From Lysobacter sp. FW306-1B-D06B (GTDB lineage Bacteria > Pseudomonadota > Gammaproteobacteria > Xanthomonadales > Xanthomonadaceae): a stretch of DNA of 64,000 nucleotides. The number at the start of each line of letters is the position of its first letter. The first letter of the stretch is position 1. The DNA is taken from assembly GCF_038446665.1 (NCBI RefSeq), contig NZ_CP151802.1:2418001-2482000 (forward strand), written 5' to 3'. A program made the translations under genes and the position numbers. The notes beneath the pieces are model-generated. The model worked only from the letters and a program-made list of their open reading frames with translations, made no database searches and had not been told where the DNA came from. Positions 55,245 through 64,000 of the stretch are shown here, piece after piece.

Positions 55245-56612
55245 ATGGCGCACGAGCATCACGACTACTCCAAGGGCTACGGTCCGGTTGGCCCGGCTCC
55301 GCAGGAGCACACCGTCGTCTACACGACGCTGCACTACGACACTCCGTGGTCGTACGAGAACTACCTCAAGACCGGTGGTTACGCAGCGCTGCGCAAGATC
55401 CTGACCGAGAAGATGGAGCCGTCGGCGATCATCGACCTGGTCAAGGGCTCCGGCCTGCGCGGCCGCGGCGGCGCGGGCTTCCCGACCGGCCTGAAGTGGT
55501 CCTTCATGCCCAAGGGCAGCGGCACGCAGAAGTACATCCTGTGCAACTCGGACGAATCCGAGCCGGGCACGGCAAAGGATCGCGACATCCTGCGCTACAA
55601 CCCGCATTCGGTCGTCGAAGGCATGGCGATCGCCTGCTACGCCACCGGTTCGACGGTTGCGTACAACTACCTGCGCGGCGAATTCCATCACGAGCCGTTC
55701 GAGCACTTCGAGCAGGCACTGAAGGAAGCCTACGAACACGGCTGGCTGGGCAAGAACGTGCTCGGCAGCGGCGTGGACATCGACATCTACGGCGCGCTCG
55801 GCGCCGGCGCCTACATCTGCGGCGAAGAAACCGCGCTGATGGAATCGCTGGAAGGCAAGAAGGGCCAGCCGCGCTACAAGCCGCCGTTCCCGGCCAATTT
55901 CGGCCTGTTCGGCAAGCCGACGACGATCAACAACACCGAGACCTACGCCTCGGTGCCGGCGATCATCCGCAACGGCGCGGAGTGGTTCCTCAACCTGGGC
56001 AAGCCGAACAACGGCGGTCCGAAGATCTTCTCGGTCTCCGGCCACGTGGCCAAGCCGGGCAACTACGAAATCCGTCTGGGCACTTCGTTCGCCGACCTGC
56101 TGCAGCTGGCCGGCGGCATGCGCGAAGGCCGCAAGATCAAGGGCGTCATCCCGGGTGGTTCGTCGATGCCGGTGCTGCCGGGCGATGTGATGATGTCGCT
56201 GACGATGGACTACGACTCGATCCAGAAGGCCGGTTCGGGCCTGGGTTCGGGCGCGGTCATCGTGATGGACGAGACGACCTGCATGGTGCGTGCCTGCCAG
56301 CGCATCGCGCGCTTCTACTTCAAGGAAAGCTGCGGCCAGTGCACGCCGTGCCGCGAAGGCACCGGCTGGATGTACCGCATGCTGACCCGCATCGTCGACA
56401 AGCAGGCGACGCTGGAAGACCTGCAGATGCTGCGCGCCGCCGCCGGACAGATCGAAGGCCACACCATCTGCGCCTTCGGCGAAGCCGCCGCGTGGCCGGT
56501 GCAGGGCTTCCTGCGCCACTACTGGGATGAATTCGAATACGCGATCGTGAACAAGCGCTTCCTGGTCGATGACCAGCGCGCCGGCACGGTGGTGGAGAAG
56601 GTCGCCGCATGA
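55245..56612 (+). CDS. nuoF: NADH-quinone oxidoreductase subunit F
   Basis: 455 residues. The FMN and NADH sites are in GLRGRGGAGFPTGLKW and CNSDESEPGTAKDRDI; GAGAYICGEETALMESLEG follows, and the N3 4Fe-4S cluster uses ESCGQCTPCREG. A His-rich leader (MAHEHHDYSKGYG) precedes the domain. It oxidises NADH. The stop overlaps nuoG (ATGA). The ATG at 55245 was chosen; longer in-frame sequence upstream overlaps nuoE. Confidence 0.97.
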   Translation: MAHEHHDYSKGYGPVGPAPQEHTVVYTTLHYDTPWSYENYLKTGGYAALRKILTEKMEPSAIIDLVKGSGLRGRGGAGFPTGLKWSFMPKGSGTQKYILCNSDESEPGTAKDRDILRYNPHSVVEGMAIACYATGSTVAYNYLRGEFHHEPFEHFEQALKEAYEHGWLGKNVLGSGVDIDIYGALGAGAYICGEETALMESLEGKKGQPRYKPPFPANFGLFGKPTTINNTETYASVPAIIRNGAEWFLNLGKPNNGGPKIFSVSGHVAKPGNYEIRLGTSFADLLQLAGGMREGRKIKGVIPGGSSMPVLPGDVMMSLTMDYDSIQKAGSGLGSGAVIVMDETTCMVRACQRIARFYFKESCGQCTPCREGTGWMYRMLTRIVDKQATLEDLQMLRAAAGQIEGHTICAFGEAAAWPVQGFLRHYWDEFEYAIVNKRFLVDDQRAGTVVEKVAA

Positions 56613-58837
56613 GCGCACAGCCCGTAAATCCGAACCTGCCGCCGGACCACGTCACCGTCTTCATCGACGGCGTCGAAATGGCCGCGCCGAAGGGCTCGAT
56701 GATCATCCAGGCCGCCGACAAGGCCGGCATCGCGATCCCGCGTTTCTGCTACCACGACAAGCTGGCCATCGCGGCGAACTGCCGCATGTGCCTGGTCGAA
56801 GTGGAGAAGATGCCGAAGCCGGCGCCGGCCTGCGCCACGCCGGTCATGGATGGCATGAAGGTCTCCACGCGCAGCGACAAGGCACTGAAGTCGCAGCGCA
56901 ACGTGATGGAGTTCCTGCTCATCAACCATCCGCTCGACTGCCCGATCTGCGATCAGGGCGGCGAGTGCGAGCTGCAGGACCTGTCGCTCGGCTATGGCCG
57001 TTCCGTGAGCCGTTTCGTCGAGCGCAAGCGCGTCGTGCCGGACGAGGACATCGGCCCGCTGGTCGCCACCGAGATGACGCGCTGCATCCAGTGCACGCGC
57101 TGCGTGCGTTTCACCGCGGAGATCGCCGGCACCTACGAGCTGGGCGGCATGTACCGTGGCGAGAACCTGCAGATCGGCACCTACGACGGCAAGCCGCTGA
57201 CGACGGAGCTTTCCGGCAACGTCGTCGACGTGTGCCCGGTCGGCGCGCTGACCAACAAGGTGTTCCAGTTCAAGGCACGTCCGTGGGAGCTGGTCGCCCG
57301 CGAGTCGCTGGGTTACCACGATGCGCTGGGCAGCAACCTGTTCCTGCACGTGCGCCGCGGTGAAGTGCTGCGCACCGTGCCGCGTGACAACGAAGCGGTC
57401 AACGAATGCTGGCTGTCGGACCGCGACCGCTACTCGCACCAGGGCCTGTACGCCGAAGACCGTGCGAACGCGCCGATGGTCAAGGACAACGGTGAGTGGC
57501 GCGAAGCTTCGTGGGAAGAAGCGCTGGCGAAGGCCGCGAAGATCCTGCGCGACAACGCCGCCGACCAGCTCGGCGTGCTCGTCGGGCCTGCGACCTCGAA
57601 CGAGGAGGGCGCGCTGCTCGCCCGTCTGGCCGACGCGCTCGGCACCGGCAATATCGACCATCGCATCGGCCAGCACGACCTGAGCGACGCCGCGCATGCG
57701 ACGACGTTCGCCGCGCCCGTCGCCGACCTCAACCACGCCGACGTCATCGTCATCGTGGGCACCAACCTGCGCCATGAGTTGCCGCTGGTGAACCAGCGCG
57801 TGCGCAAGGCCTGGACCCGCGGCGCCAAGGTGTACGTCGTCAATCCGGTCGATTTCGACTTCACCTACGACATCGCGCAGAAGGCGATCGTCGCGCCGTC
57901 GAAGATCGCCGGCGTGCTCGGCGACAGTGGCCTGATCGACATTGCGAAGAACGCCACGCGCGCGGTCGTCATCGTCGGCGCGCTGGCGGAGAACGGCCCG
58001 CACGCCGCGCAGATCCGCAAGGCCGCCGCCGATTTCGCCGCTGCCACGGGTGCTTCGCTCAATCGCATCCCGCAGGGCGCGAACGCCGTCGGCCTGTCCG
58101 ACTACGGCGTGCTGCCGACCTCGCGCGACGCGCAGGCGATGCTGGCCGATCCGCGTTCGGCGTATGTGCTGTACGGCATCGAGCCGGGCATGGACTTCGC
58201 CGACACCGCAACCGCACTGAAGGCGCTCAACGCGGCCCAGGTCGTGGCGTTCAGCACGTTCGCGTGCCGTTCGACGCGCGCGGTCGCTGATGTGATCCTG
58301 CCGATCGGTCTGCTGCCGGAGATCGACGCGACGCTCACCAACCTCGATGGTCGCCAGCAGGCGACTGTTTCGGGCGGCAAGCTGCCGGGTCAGGCGCGCG
58401 CCGGCTGGCGCGTGCTGCGTGCGCTGGGTGGCGAACTGGAAGCCAAGGGCTTCGAGTTCGTCGATCTGGCCGGTCTGCGCGCGAGCATGCAGATGCGCGA
58501 AGTGAACGTCGTCGCCGGCAAGGCGCCCAACGTCGCGGGCGAAGGCCTGGAAGTGGCTGCCAGCGTCGCGATCTACCGCAGCGATGCGGTCGTGCGTCGC
58601 GCGCCGGCCCTGCAGGCGCACCCGCTCAACGTCGAACCCAAGGCCGTGCTGAATCCGACGGACGCCGCCGCACTGGGCTTCGCGGATGGCGTGGTGGGCA
58701 AGTTCAACACCGCCGCGGGCACCGCGACGCTGCCGGTTTCGGTCAGCGACAAGGTCGCGCCCGGCACCGTGTGGGTCGAAACCGGCCACGGCGCCACCGC
58801 GCCGATGTCGGGTCGCGTGCAGGCGGGGAGGGCGTAA
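56609..58837 (+). CDS. nuoG: NADH-quinone oxidoreductase subunit G
   Basis: 742 residues. The N-terminal ferredoxin domain carries the 2Fe-2S Cys (FCYHDKLAIAANCRMC), then the His-Cys 4Fe-4S cluster of HPLDCPICDQGGECELQD and the double set TRCIQCTRCVRF ... CPVGAL. A molybdopterin-oxidoreductase-like domain without cofactor fills the rest. It links NuoE/F to NuoI. The length is below that of the E. coli protein (about 908). Confidence 0.97.
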   Translation: MSAQPVNPNLPPDHVTVFIDGVEMAAPKGSMIIQAADKAGIAIPRFCYHDKLAIAANCRMCLVEVEKMPKPAPACATPVMDGMKVSTRSDKALKSQRNVMEFLLINHPLDCPICDQGGECELQDLSLGYGRSVSRFVERKRVVPDEDIGPLVATEMTRCIQCTRCVRFTAEIAGTYELGGMYRGENLQIGTYDGKPLTTELSGNVVDVCPVGALTNKVFQFKARPWELVARESLGYHDALGSNLFLHVRRGEVLRTVPRDNEAVNECWLSDRDRYSHQGLYAEDRANAPMVKDNGEWREASWEEALAKAAKILRDNAADQLGVLVGPATSNEEGALLARLADALGTGNIDHRIGQHDLSDAAHATTFAAPVADLNHADVIVIVGTNLRHELPLVNQRVRKAWTRGAKVYVVNPVDFDFTYDIAQKAIVAPSKIAGVLGDSGLIDIAKNATRAVVIVGALAENGPHAAQIRKAAADFAAATGASLNRIPQGANAVGLSDYGVLPTSRDAQAMLADPRSAYVLYGIEPGMDFADTATALKALNAAQVVAFSTFACRSTRAVADVILPIGLLPEIDATLTNLDGRQQATVSGGKLPGQARAGWRVLRALGGELEAKGFEFVDLAGLRASMQMREVNVVAGKAPNVAGEGLEVAASVAIYRSDAVVRRAPALQAHPLNVEPKAVLNPTDAAALGFADGVVGKFNTAAGTATLPVSVSDKVAPGTVWVETGHGATAPMSGRVQAGRA

Positions 58838-58840
58838 GCG

Positions 58841-59935
58841 ATGACCAATGGAATGTTCACCACCCACGTGGTCGATCCGCTGCGCGAGTTCTTCCTGTCC
58901 TTCGGCATGACGGGCGCGATCGTCTGGATCGTGCTGAAGATCCTGCTGATCGCGATGCCGGTGATCATCACCGTGGCCTTCTACGTCGTCTGGGAGCGCA
59001 AGCTCATCGGCTGGATGCACGTGCGCCACGGACCGATGTACGTCGGCCGGGGCATCCTCCAGGCCTTCGCGGACGTGTTCAAGCTGCTGTTCAAGGAAGT
59101 CATCCAGCCCACGCGCGCGGAGAACTTCCTGTTCAAGCTCGCGCCGCTGATCGCGCTCGCGCCGGCCTTCGCCGCGTGGGCCGTGGTGCCGTTCGACTAC
59201 CAGGTCGTGCTGTCCAACGCGAACGCGGGCCTGCTGTACCTGCTGGCGATGACCTCGCTGGGCGTGTACGGCATCATCCTCGCCGGCTGGGCGTCGAACT
59301 CGAAGTACGCCTTCCTCGGCGCGATGCGCGCGGCGGCGCAGGTGGTTTCGTACGAAATCGCGATGGGCTTCGCGATGGTCGGCGTGATGGTCGGCGCCGG
59401 CAGCCTCAACCTCACGGACATCGTGATGGCGCAGTCGGGCAACTCCGGCTTCCTGGAGTGGTTCTGGGTGCCGATGCTGCCGCTGTTCGTCGTGTACTTC
59501 ATTTCGGGCGTCGCCGAGACCAACCGCGCGCCGTTCGACGTGGTGGAAGGCGAGTCGGAAATCGTGGCTGGCCACATGGTCGAGTATTCGGGTTCGGCGT
59601 TCGCGCTGTTCTTTCTCGCCGAATACGCGAACATGATCCTGATCAGCTTCCTGACCTCGCTCTTCTTCCTCGGCGGCTGGCTGTCGCCCATTCCCGCGTC
59701 GTGGATCCCCGATGTGCCGGTGCTGGGCACTGTGCTGGGCAACGGCTGGTGGTGGCTGCTCGCGAAGGTGTTCTTCTTCGCCAGCTGCTTCATCTGGTTC
59801 CGCGCCTCGTTCCCGCGTTATCGCTACGACCAGATCATGCGCCTGGGCTGGAAGGTCTTCATCCCGATCACCATCGCGTGGATCTGCGTGGTCGCGCTGA
59901 TGGCGTACTTCAAAATCTTCGAGCCCGGCGTGTAA
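58841..59935 (+). CDS. nuoH: NADH-quinone oxidoreductase subunit H
   Basis: 364 residues, about eight helices. [43 protein letters not shown] and [27 protein letters not shown] are the signatures; the acidic loops line the quinone entry. The ATG lies three bases after the nuoG stop. It connects the peripheral arm to the proton-pumping subunits. Confidence 0.97.
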   Translation: MTNGMFTTHVVDPLREFFLSFGMTGAIVWIVLKILLIAMPVIITVAFYVVWERKLIGWMHVRHGPMYVGRGILQAFADVFKLLFKEVIQPTRAENFLFKLAPLIALAPAFAAWAVVPFDYQVVLSNANAGLLYLLAMTSLGVYGIILAGWASNSKYAFLGAMRAAAQVVSYEIAMGFAMVGVMVGAGSLNLTDIVMAQSGNSGFLEWFWVPMLPLFVVYFISGVAETNRAPFDVVEGESEIVAGHMVEYSGSAFALFFLAEYANMILISFLTSLFFLGGWLSPIPASWIPDVPVLGTVLGNGWWWLLAKVFFFASCFIWFRASFPRYRYDQIMRLGWKVFIPITIAWICVVALMAYFKIFEPGV

Positions 59936-59947
59936 GGGGCATCACGC

Positions 59948-60436
59948 ATGAATCGCATCGTTTCCTACTTCAAGAGCCTGCTGCTCATCGAGCTCGCACA
60001 GGGCCTTGCCTTGACCGGCAAGTACCTGTTCAAGCCGAAGTACACGCTGATGTACCCGATGGAAAAGACGCCGCAGTCGCCGCGCTTCCGCGGCGTGCAT
60101 GCGCTGCGCCGCTACCCCAACGGGGAAGAGCGCTGCATCGCGTGCAAGCTGTGCGAGGCGGTGTGCCCCGCGCTGGCGATCACCATCGATTCGACCAAGC
60201 GCGAGGACGGCACCCGCCGCACCACGCGCTACGACATCGACCTGTTCAAGTGCATCTTCTGCGGCTTCTGCGAAGAATCCTGCCCGGTCGACTCGATCGT
60301 CGAGACGCACGTGCACGAGTACCACTTCGACAAGCGCGGCCAGAACATCCTGACCAAGCCGCAGCTGCTGGCCATCGGCGACCGCCTCGAGGCGGAGATC
60401 GCCGAACGCCGCGCCGCCGACGCACCTTTCCGCTGA
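59948..60436 (+). CDS. nuoI: NADH-quinone oxidoreductase subunit I
   Basis: 162 residues. The two 4Fe-4S motifs (N6a, N6b) are [16 protein letters not shown] and [16 protein letters not shown]. The N-terminal segment is amphipathic and lies on the membrane. Electrons pass from NuoG to NuoB through it. Confidence 0.97.
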   Translation: MNRIVSYFKSLLLIELAQGLALTGKYLFKPKYTLMYPMEKTPQSPRFRGVHALRRYPNGEERCIACKLCEAVCPALAITIDSTKREDGTRRTTRYDIDLFKCIFCGFCEESCPVDSIVETHVHEYHFDKRGQNILTKPQLLAIGDRLEAEIAERRAADAPFR

Positions 60437-60449
60437 GGGCCTGACGAAC

Positions 60450-61088
60450 ATGGATCTCGCCCAGATTGCCTTCTTCCTCTTCGCAGCCGTCGCCACGATG
60501 GCGGCCGTTGCGGTCATCAGCGTGAAGAACCCGGTGCATGCCGTGCTGTTCCTCGTGCTCACCTTCTTCTCGGTGGCCTGCACCTGGATCATCGCCGGCG
60601 CCGAGTTCCTCGGCGTGGCGCTCATCCTGGTCTACGTCGGCGCGGTGATGGTGCTGTTGCTGTTCGTGGTGATGATGCTCGACATCGACGTCGCCCCGCT
60701 GCGCGAAGGCTACGTGCGCTACCTGCCGATCGGCCTGGTGGTCGCGGTGGTCATGCTGGTGGAAATGCTCACCCTGATCGGCGTCAAGGCCAACGTCGCC
60801 ACCGCGTTCCCGGCCGATCCGTCGGCGGCGGGCAACACGCAGTGGCTGGCGCGTGCGCTGTTCACGCAGTTCCTGCTGCCGTTCGAAGTCGCTGCGGTCA
60901 TCCTGACCGTCGCGGTGATCGCGGCGGTGATGCTGACCCTGCGCCGCCGCGTCGGTGCGCGTCACCAGAGCCCGTCGGCGCAGGCGCGCGTGCGCTCCAC
61001 CGACCGCGTGCGCGTGATCAAGATGGACGCCGTCAAGCCGGTAGCACCGGCCCCGGCGGAAACCCCGGCAGAGGAGGGCAAGCCGTGA
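60450..61088 (+). CDS. nuoJ: NADH-quinone oxidoreductase subunit J
   Basis: 212 residues, five helices. [44 protein letters not shown] includes the Glu and pi-bulge region of helix three. A soluble, basic then Pro/Ala-rich C-terminal tail of about 40 residues (from RRRVGARHQ) follows. The stop overlaps nuoK (GTGA). Confidence 0.96.
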   Translation: MDLAQIAFFLFAAVATMAAVAVISVKNPVHAVLFLVLTFFSVACTWIIAGAEFLGVALILVYVGAVMVLLLFVVMMLDIDVAPLREGYVRYLPIGLVVAVVMLVEMLTLIGVKANVATAFPADPSAAGNTQWLARALFTQFLLPFEVAAVILTVAVIAAVMLTLRRRVGARHQSPSAQARVRSTDRVRVIKMDAVKPVAPAPAETPAEEGKP

Positions 61089-61411
61089 GCGAATTCTTCG
61101 GCGCCGGGCTGGCGCTCGGCCATTACCTCGCGCTCGGCGCGGTGCTGTTCTGCATCAGCGTCGCCGGCATCTTCCTCAACCGGAAGAACGTGATCATGCT
61201 GCTGATGTCGCTGGAGCTGCTGCTGCTCGCGGTGAACATCAACTTCGTGGCGTTCTCGCGCCAGCTGTCCGACCCGGCCGGCCAGGTGTTCGTGTTCTTC
61301 ATCCTGACCGTCGCGGCCGCCGAGGCCGCCATCGGCCTGGCCATCCTGGTCACGCTGTTCCGCAACCGGCGCACGATCAACGTGGCCGAAATCGATTCGA
61401 TGAAGGGCTGA
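61085..61411 (+). CDS. nuoK: NADH-quinone oxidoreductase subunit K
   Basis: 108 residues with three helices. [30 protein letters not shown] contains the conserved Glu of helix two, and [24 protein letters not shown] the second. GTG 61085 overlaps the nuoJ stop. It relays protons to the antiporter-like subunits. Confidence 0.96.
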   Translation: MSEFFGAGLALGHYLALGAVLFCISVAGIFLNRKNVIMLLMSLELLLLAVNINFVAFSRQLSDPAGQVFVFFILTVAAAEAAIGLAILVTLFRNRRTINVAEIDSMKG

Positions 61412-61412
61412 C

Positions 61413-63611
61413 GTGGAGAACGCAATCGTGGAGCACGCCATCTCCAAGTCCGTCCTGCTCGCCATCGTGCTCGCGCCCTTGTTCGGCGCGATCATCGCCG
61501 GCCTGTTCCGCCGCCAGGTGGGCCGCGCCGGTGCGCACTGGGTGACCATCCTGGGTGTCGCCGCCAGCTGCGCGCTGTCGATCCATGTCCTGTGGCAGCT
61601 TGCCTGGCAGGGCGCGTCGCCGTTCAACGAGAACGTCTACACCTGGTTCCAGGTCGGCGGCATCGAGGCCAACGTCGGTTTCATGGTCGACAAGCTGACC
61701 GCGATGATGATGGTGGTCGTCACCTTCGTCTCGCTGCTGGTGCACATCTACACCATCGGCTACATGGCCGAGGACGACGGCTACCAGCGCTTCTTCAGCT
61801 ACATCTCGCTGTTCACCTTCTCGATGTTGATGCTCGTGATGAGCAACAACTTCCTGCAGCTGTTCTTCGGCTGGGAAGCGGTGGGCCTGGTGTCGTACCT
61901 GCTGATCGGCTTCTGGTTCAAGCGCCCGACCGCGGTGTTCGCCAACCTCAAGGCGTTCCTGGTCAACCGCGTGGGTGACTTCGGCTTCCTGCTCGGCATC
62001 GCCGGCGTGCTGTACACCTTCAACAGCCTGGATTACGGCACCGTCTTCGCCCGTGCGGGCGAGCCGGCTCTGGCCGCCGCGCAAATGCAGAACGCGTGGC
62101 CGGCACTGGCCGAGGCGGGCAGCTGGCTGGCGCCGATCGGTGGCTGGTCGCTGATGACCTTCATCTGCATCTGCCTGTTCATCGGTGCGATGGGCAAGTC
62201 GGCGCAGGTGCCGCTGCACGTCTGGCTGCCGGACTCGATGGAAGGCCCGACGCCGATCTCCGCGCTGATCCACGCCGCGACGATGGTCACCGCGGGCATC
62301 TTCATGGTCGCGCGCATGTCGCCGCTGTTCGAGCTGTCGGAAACGGCGCTGACGTTCGTGCTCTTCATCGGTGCCACCACGGCGTTCTGGACGGGCCTGA
62401 TCGGCATCGTGCAGAACGACATCAAGCGCGTGGTCGCGTACTCCACGCTGTCGCAGCTGGGTTACATGACGGTCGCGCTGGGCGTGTCGGCGTACAGCGC
62501 CGGCGTGTACCACCTGATGACGCACGCCTTCTTCAAGGCGCTGCTGTTCCTGGGCGCCGGCTCGGTCATCATCGGCATGCACCACGAGCAGGACATGCGC
62601 CGCATGGGCGGCCTGAAGAAGTACATGCCCATCACGTACTGGACGATGCTCATCGGCACGCTGGCGCTGATCGGCACGCCGTTCTTCAGCGGTTTCTACT
62701 CGAAGGACACCATCATCGAGGCCGCCGCCGAACACGCCCACGAGGCGCACAGCTGGGTCGCGACCTACGCATACTGGGCCGTGCTGCTGGGCGCGTTCGT
62801 CACCGCGTTCTACAGCTTCCGCCTGCTGTACATGACCTTCCACGGCAAGGAACGTTTCCACGATCCGGTGCCGGACCACTACGTCGCGCCGGAAGCGGAC
62901 TCCAGCGAGCACGAAGCACAGCTCGCCGAGCAGCACGGCCACGACGCGCACCACAAGCACGACGCGCATGGCCACGACGGCCATGACGATCACCACGCGC
63001 ACACGCCGCATGAGTCGCCGTGGGTGGTGACGGTGCCGCTGATCCTGCTCGCGATCCCGTCGGTGGTAATCGGCTTCTTCACCGTCGGCCAGATGCTGTT
63101 CGGCACCGACACGATGGGCCATCACAAGCAGCTGCCGTTCTTCCTGGGCTCCATCGACGTGGCCGCCGCGCGCGACACCGTCGCCAAGGTGGGCGCCGAG
63201 GTGTGGCACGGCCCGGTGGCTTACGCGCTGCACGGCTTCAAGGCGCCGGCGTTCTGGCTGACGCTGGGCGGCTTCATCCTCGCCACGATCATGTACCTGT
63301 GGAAGCCTGAGCTGCCCGCGAAGGCGCGCAAGCTGTTCGCCTGGCCGGTGCGCGTGCTCGAGGAGAAGTACGGCTTCGACAAGCTCTGGATCGGCGGCTT
63401 CGCCGGCGGTGGCCTGGCGCTGGGCAAGGTTTCGCGTGCGGTCGATACGCACGTGATCGACGGTGCCGCGGTCAACGGCAGCGCTCGCGTCGTCGACCTG
63501 GTTGCCCGCCTGACCCGCCGGATGCAGTCCGGTTACCTCTACCACTACGCGTTCGCGATGATCGTCGGCCTGATTGTTCTGCTGGCCGCATTGATCCGCT
63601 ACTGGCGCTGA
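61413..63611 (+). CDS. nuoL: NADH-quinone oxidoreductase subunit L with His-rich loop
   Basis: 732 residues, an antiporter-like proton channel with about 16 helices and the long lateral helix near the end. FFGWEAVGLVSYLLIGFW, GAMGKSAQVPLHVWLPDSMEGPTPISALIHAATMVTAG and VAYSTLSQLGYM carry the pumping Glu, Lys and His. A loop at residues 500-533 holds 13 His in 34 residues; this and other insertions explain a length above the roughly 613 of E. coli. GTG 61413 is used; GTG 61428 is in frame too. It follows nuoK by one base. Confidence 0.96.
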   Translation: MENAIVEHAISKSVLLAIVLAPLFGAIIAGLFRRQVGRAGAHWVTILGVAASCALSIHVLWQLAWQGASPFNENVYTWFQVGGIEANVGFMVDKLTAMMMVVVTFVSLLVHIYTIGYMAEDDGYQRFFSYISLFTFSMLMLVMSNNFLQLFFGWEAVGLVSYLLIGFWFKRPTAVFANLKAFLVNRVGDFGFLLGIAGVLYTFNSLDYGTVFARAGEPALAAAQMQNAWPALAEAGSWLAPIGGWSLMTFICICLFIGAMGKSAQVPLHVWLPDSMEGPTPISALIHAATMVTAGIFMVARMSPLFELSETALTFVLFIGATTAFWTGLIGIVQNDIKRVVAYSTLSQLGYMTVALGVSAYSAGVYHLMTHAFFKALLFLGAGSVIIGMHHEQDMRRMGGLKKYMPITYWTMLIGTLALIGTPFFSGFYSKDTIIEAAAEHAHEAHSWVATYAYWAVLLGAFVTAFYSFRLLYMTFHGKERFHDPVPDHYVAPEADSSEHEAQLAEQHGHDAHHKHDAHGHDGHDDHHAHTPHESPWVVTVPLILLAIPSVVIGFFTVGQMLFGTDTMGHHKQLPFFLGSIDVAAARDTVAKVGAEVWHGPVAYALHGFKAPAFWLTLGGFILATIMYLWKPELPAKARKLFAWPVRVLEEKYGFDKLWIGGFAGGGLALGKVSRAVDTHVIDGAAVNGSARVVDLVARLTRRMQSGYLYHYAFAMIVGLIVLLAALIRYWR

Positions 63612-63629
63612 TTACGACAAGGACCCGAC

Positions 63630-64000
63630 GTGAATTCCGAGCCCTTGCAGAGCACTTCCTTCCTGCTCAGCCTCTTGATCTGGCTGCCGATCATCGGCGG
63701 TCTGGCCACGATGGCGTTTGGCCACCAGCGCGCCAATGCGGCCCGCTGGTTCGCCACCGGCATCGCCTTGTTGACGTTGCTGGCGAGCATCCCGCTGTTC
63801 ACCGGTTTCGACATGGCCAGCGCGGCCATGCAGTTCGTCGAGAACCGCAACTGGATCCCGGCCTACAACATCCGCTACCACCTGGGCGTGGACGGTGTGT
63901 CTATCGCGCTGATCGGCCTGACCACGCTGACTACGCTGCTGGCGATGATCGGCGCGTGGACCTCCGTCGAGAAGCGCGTGGCGCAGTACTACGCCGCGTT
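63630..64000 (+). CDS. nuoM: NADH-quinone oxidoreductase subunit M, 5' part
   Basis: The gene runs off the right edge; 123 codons are visible. GTG 63630 follows AAGGACCC. The first helices (LSLLIWLPIIGGLATMAFG and WFATGIALLTLLASIPLFTGF) and ENRNWIPAYNIRYHLGVDGVSIALIGLTTLTTLLAM fit the antiporter-like NuoM. Later helices and nuoN are outside the window. Confidence 0.93.
   Translation, partial: MNSEPLQSTSFLLSLLIWLPIIGGLATMAFGHQRANAARWFATGIALLTLLASIPLFTGFDMASAAMQFVENRNWIPAYNIRYHLGVDGVSIALIGLTTLTTLLAMIGAWTSVEKRVAQYYAA

Noticed and set aside
56519..59575. A 1018-codon minus-strand frame opposite nuoG and nuoH
   Set aside because: Low-complexity His/Arg/Ala-rich shadow of nuoG; no start signal or domain.

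Overview
The window is a GC-rich (about two-thirds GC by eye), densely packed chromosomal segment. Gene content and order point to a gammaproteobacterium of the Xanthomonadaceae, most like Lysobacter or a close relative; the genus is inferred. The reasons are: secG - tRNA-Leu - nuoABCDEFGHIJKLM; truA-trpF-(trpI)-trpB-trpA-accD-glmM; a GumN/TraB-like protein; a MutL with an intact endonuclease motif; and GTAG-type REP repeats. There is no insertion sequence, prophage, CRISPR array or rRNA operon. About 61 protein genes and one tRNA are supported. The window opens inside an N-acetylmuramoyl-L-alanine amidase gene and ends inside nuoM.

Layout. 1-4.7 kb (+): amidase end, mutL, a DUF1684 lipoprotein, a TraB/GumN protein. 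4.7-10.8 kb (-): a solitary RnfB-like ferredoxin whose N-terminus is encoded by an intergenic repeat, metG, a DUF2147 protein, a TonB-dependent receptor. 11-13.7 kb (+): mrp, dcd, an M48 metalloprotease. 13.7-20.1 kb (-): a coupled ten-gene operon for 5-oxoproline (pyroglutamate): dienelactone hydrolase-like, HIT, pxpB, pxpC, a 54-residue membrane protein, pxpA, DUF969, DUF979, pcp and a small exported protein. 20.3-27.2 kb: rimO (+), then DUF4010, GNAT, greB, an exported protein, an NlpE-like lipoprotein and a HerA-like ATPase (-). 27.4-40.8 kb: lytic transglycosylase, DUF6891, YhhN, psd, SCO1/SenC, prmB, aroC, a 2-hydroxyacid dehydrogenase, NIPSNAP, asd, FimV-like, truA, trpF. 40.9-46.3 kb: trpI divergent from trpB-trpA-accD-glmM. 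46.4-50 kb: a YejM-like sulfatase-fold membrane protein, a 2OG-Fe(II) oxygenase and a UDG-superfamily glycosylase. 50-64 kb: tpiA, secG, tRNA-Leu(GAG) and the complex I operon.

How genes work together. The pxp operon can account for release of pyroglutamate from peptides (Pcp), its membrane transport (DUF969/DUF979, inferred) and its ATP-dependent opening to glutamate (PxpABC). TrpI next to a near-match of the TrpI operator suggests that trpBA responds to indole-glycerol phosphate as in Pseudomonas. The nuo genes build proton-pumping NADH:quinone oxidoreductase. Most other genes are core housekeeping. The less ordinary parts are the repeat structures between genes (a REPIN-like pair, dRS3-like repeats, long inverted repeats), the repeat-encoded RnfB start, the His-rich loop in NuoL and the long SecG tail. 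I found no convincing wholly new system; the best functional lead is the 5-oxoproline operon with its unassigned members.
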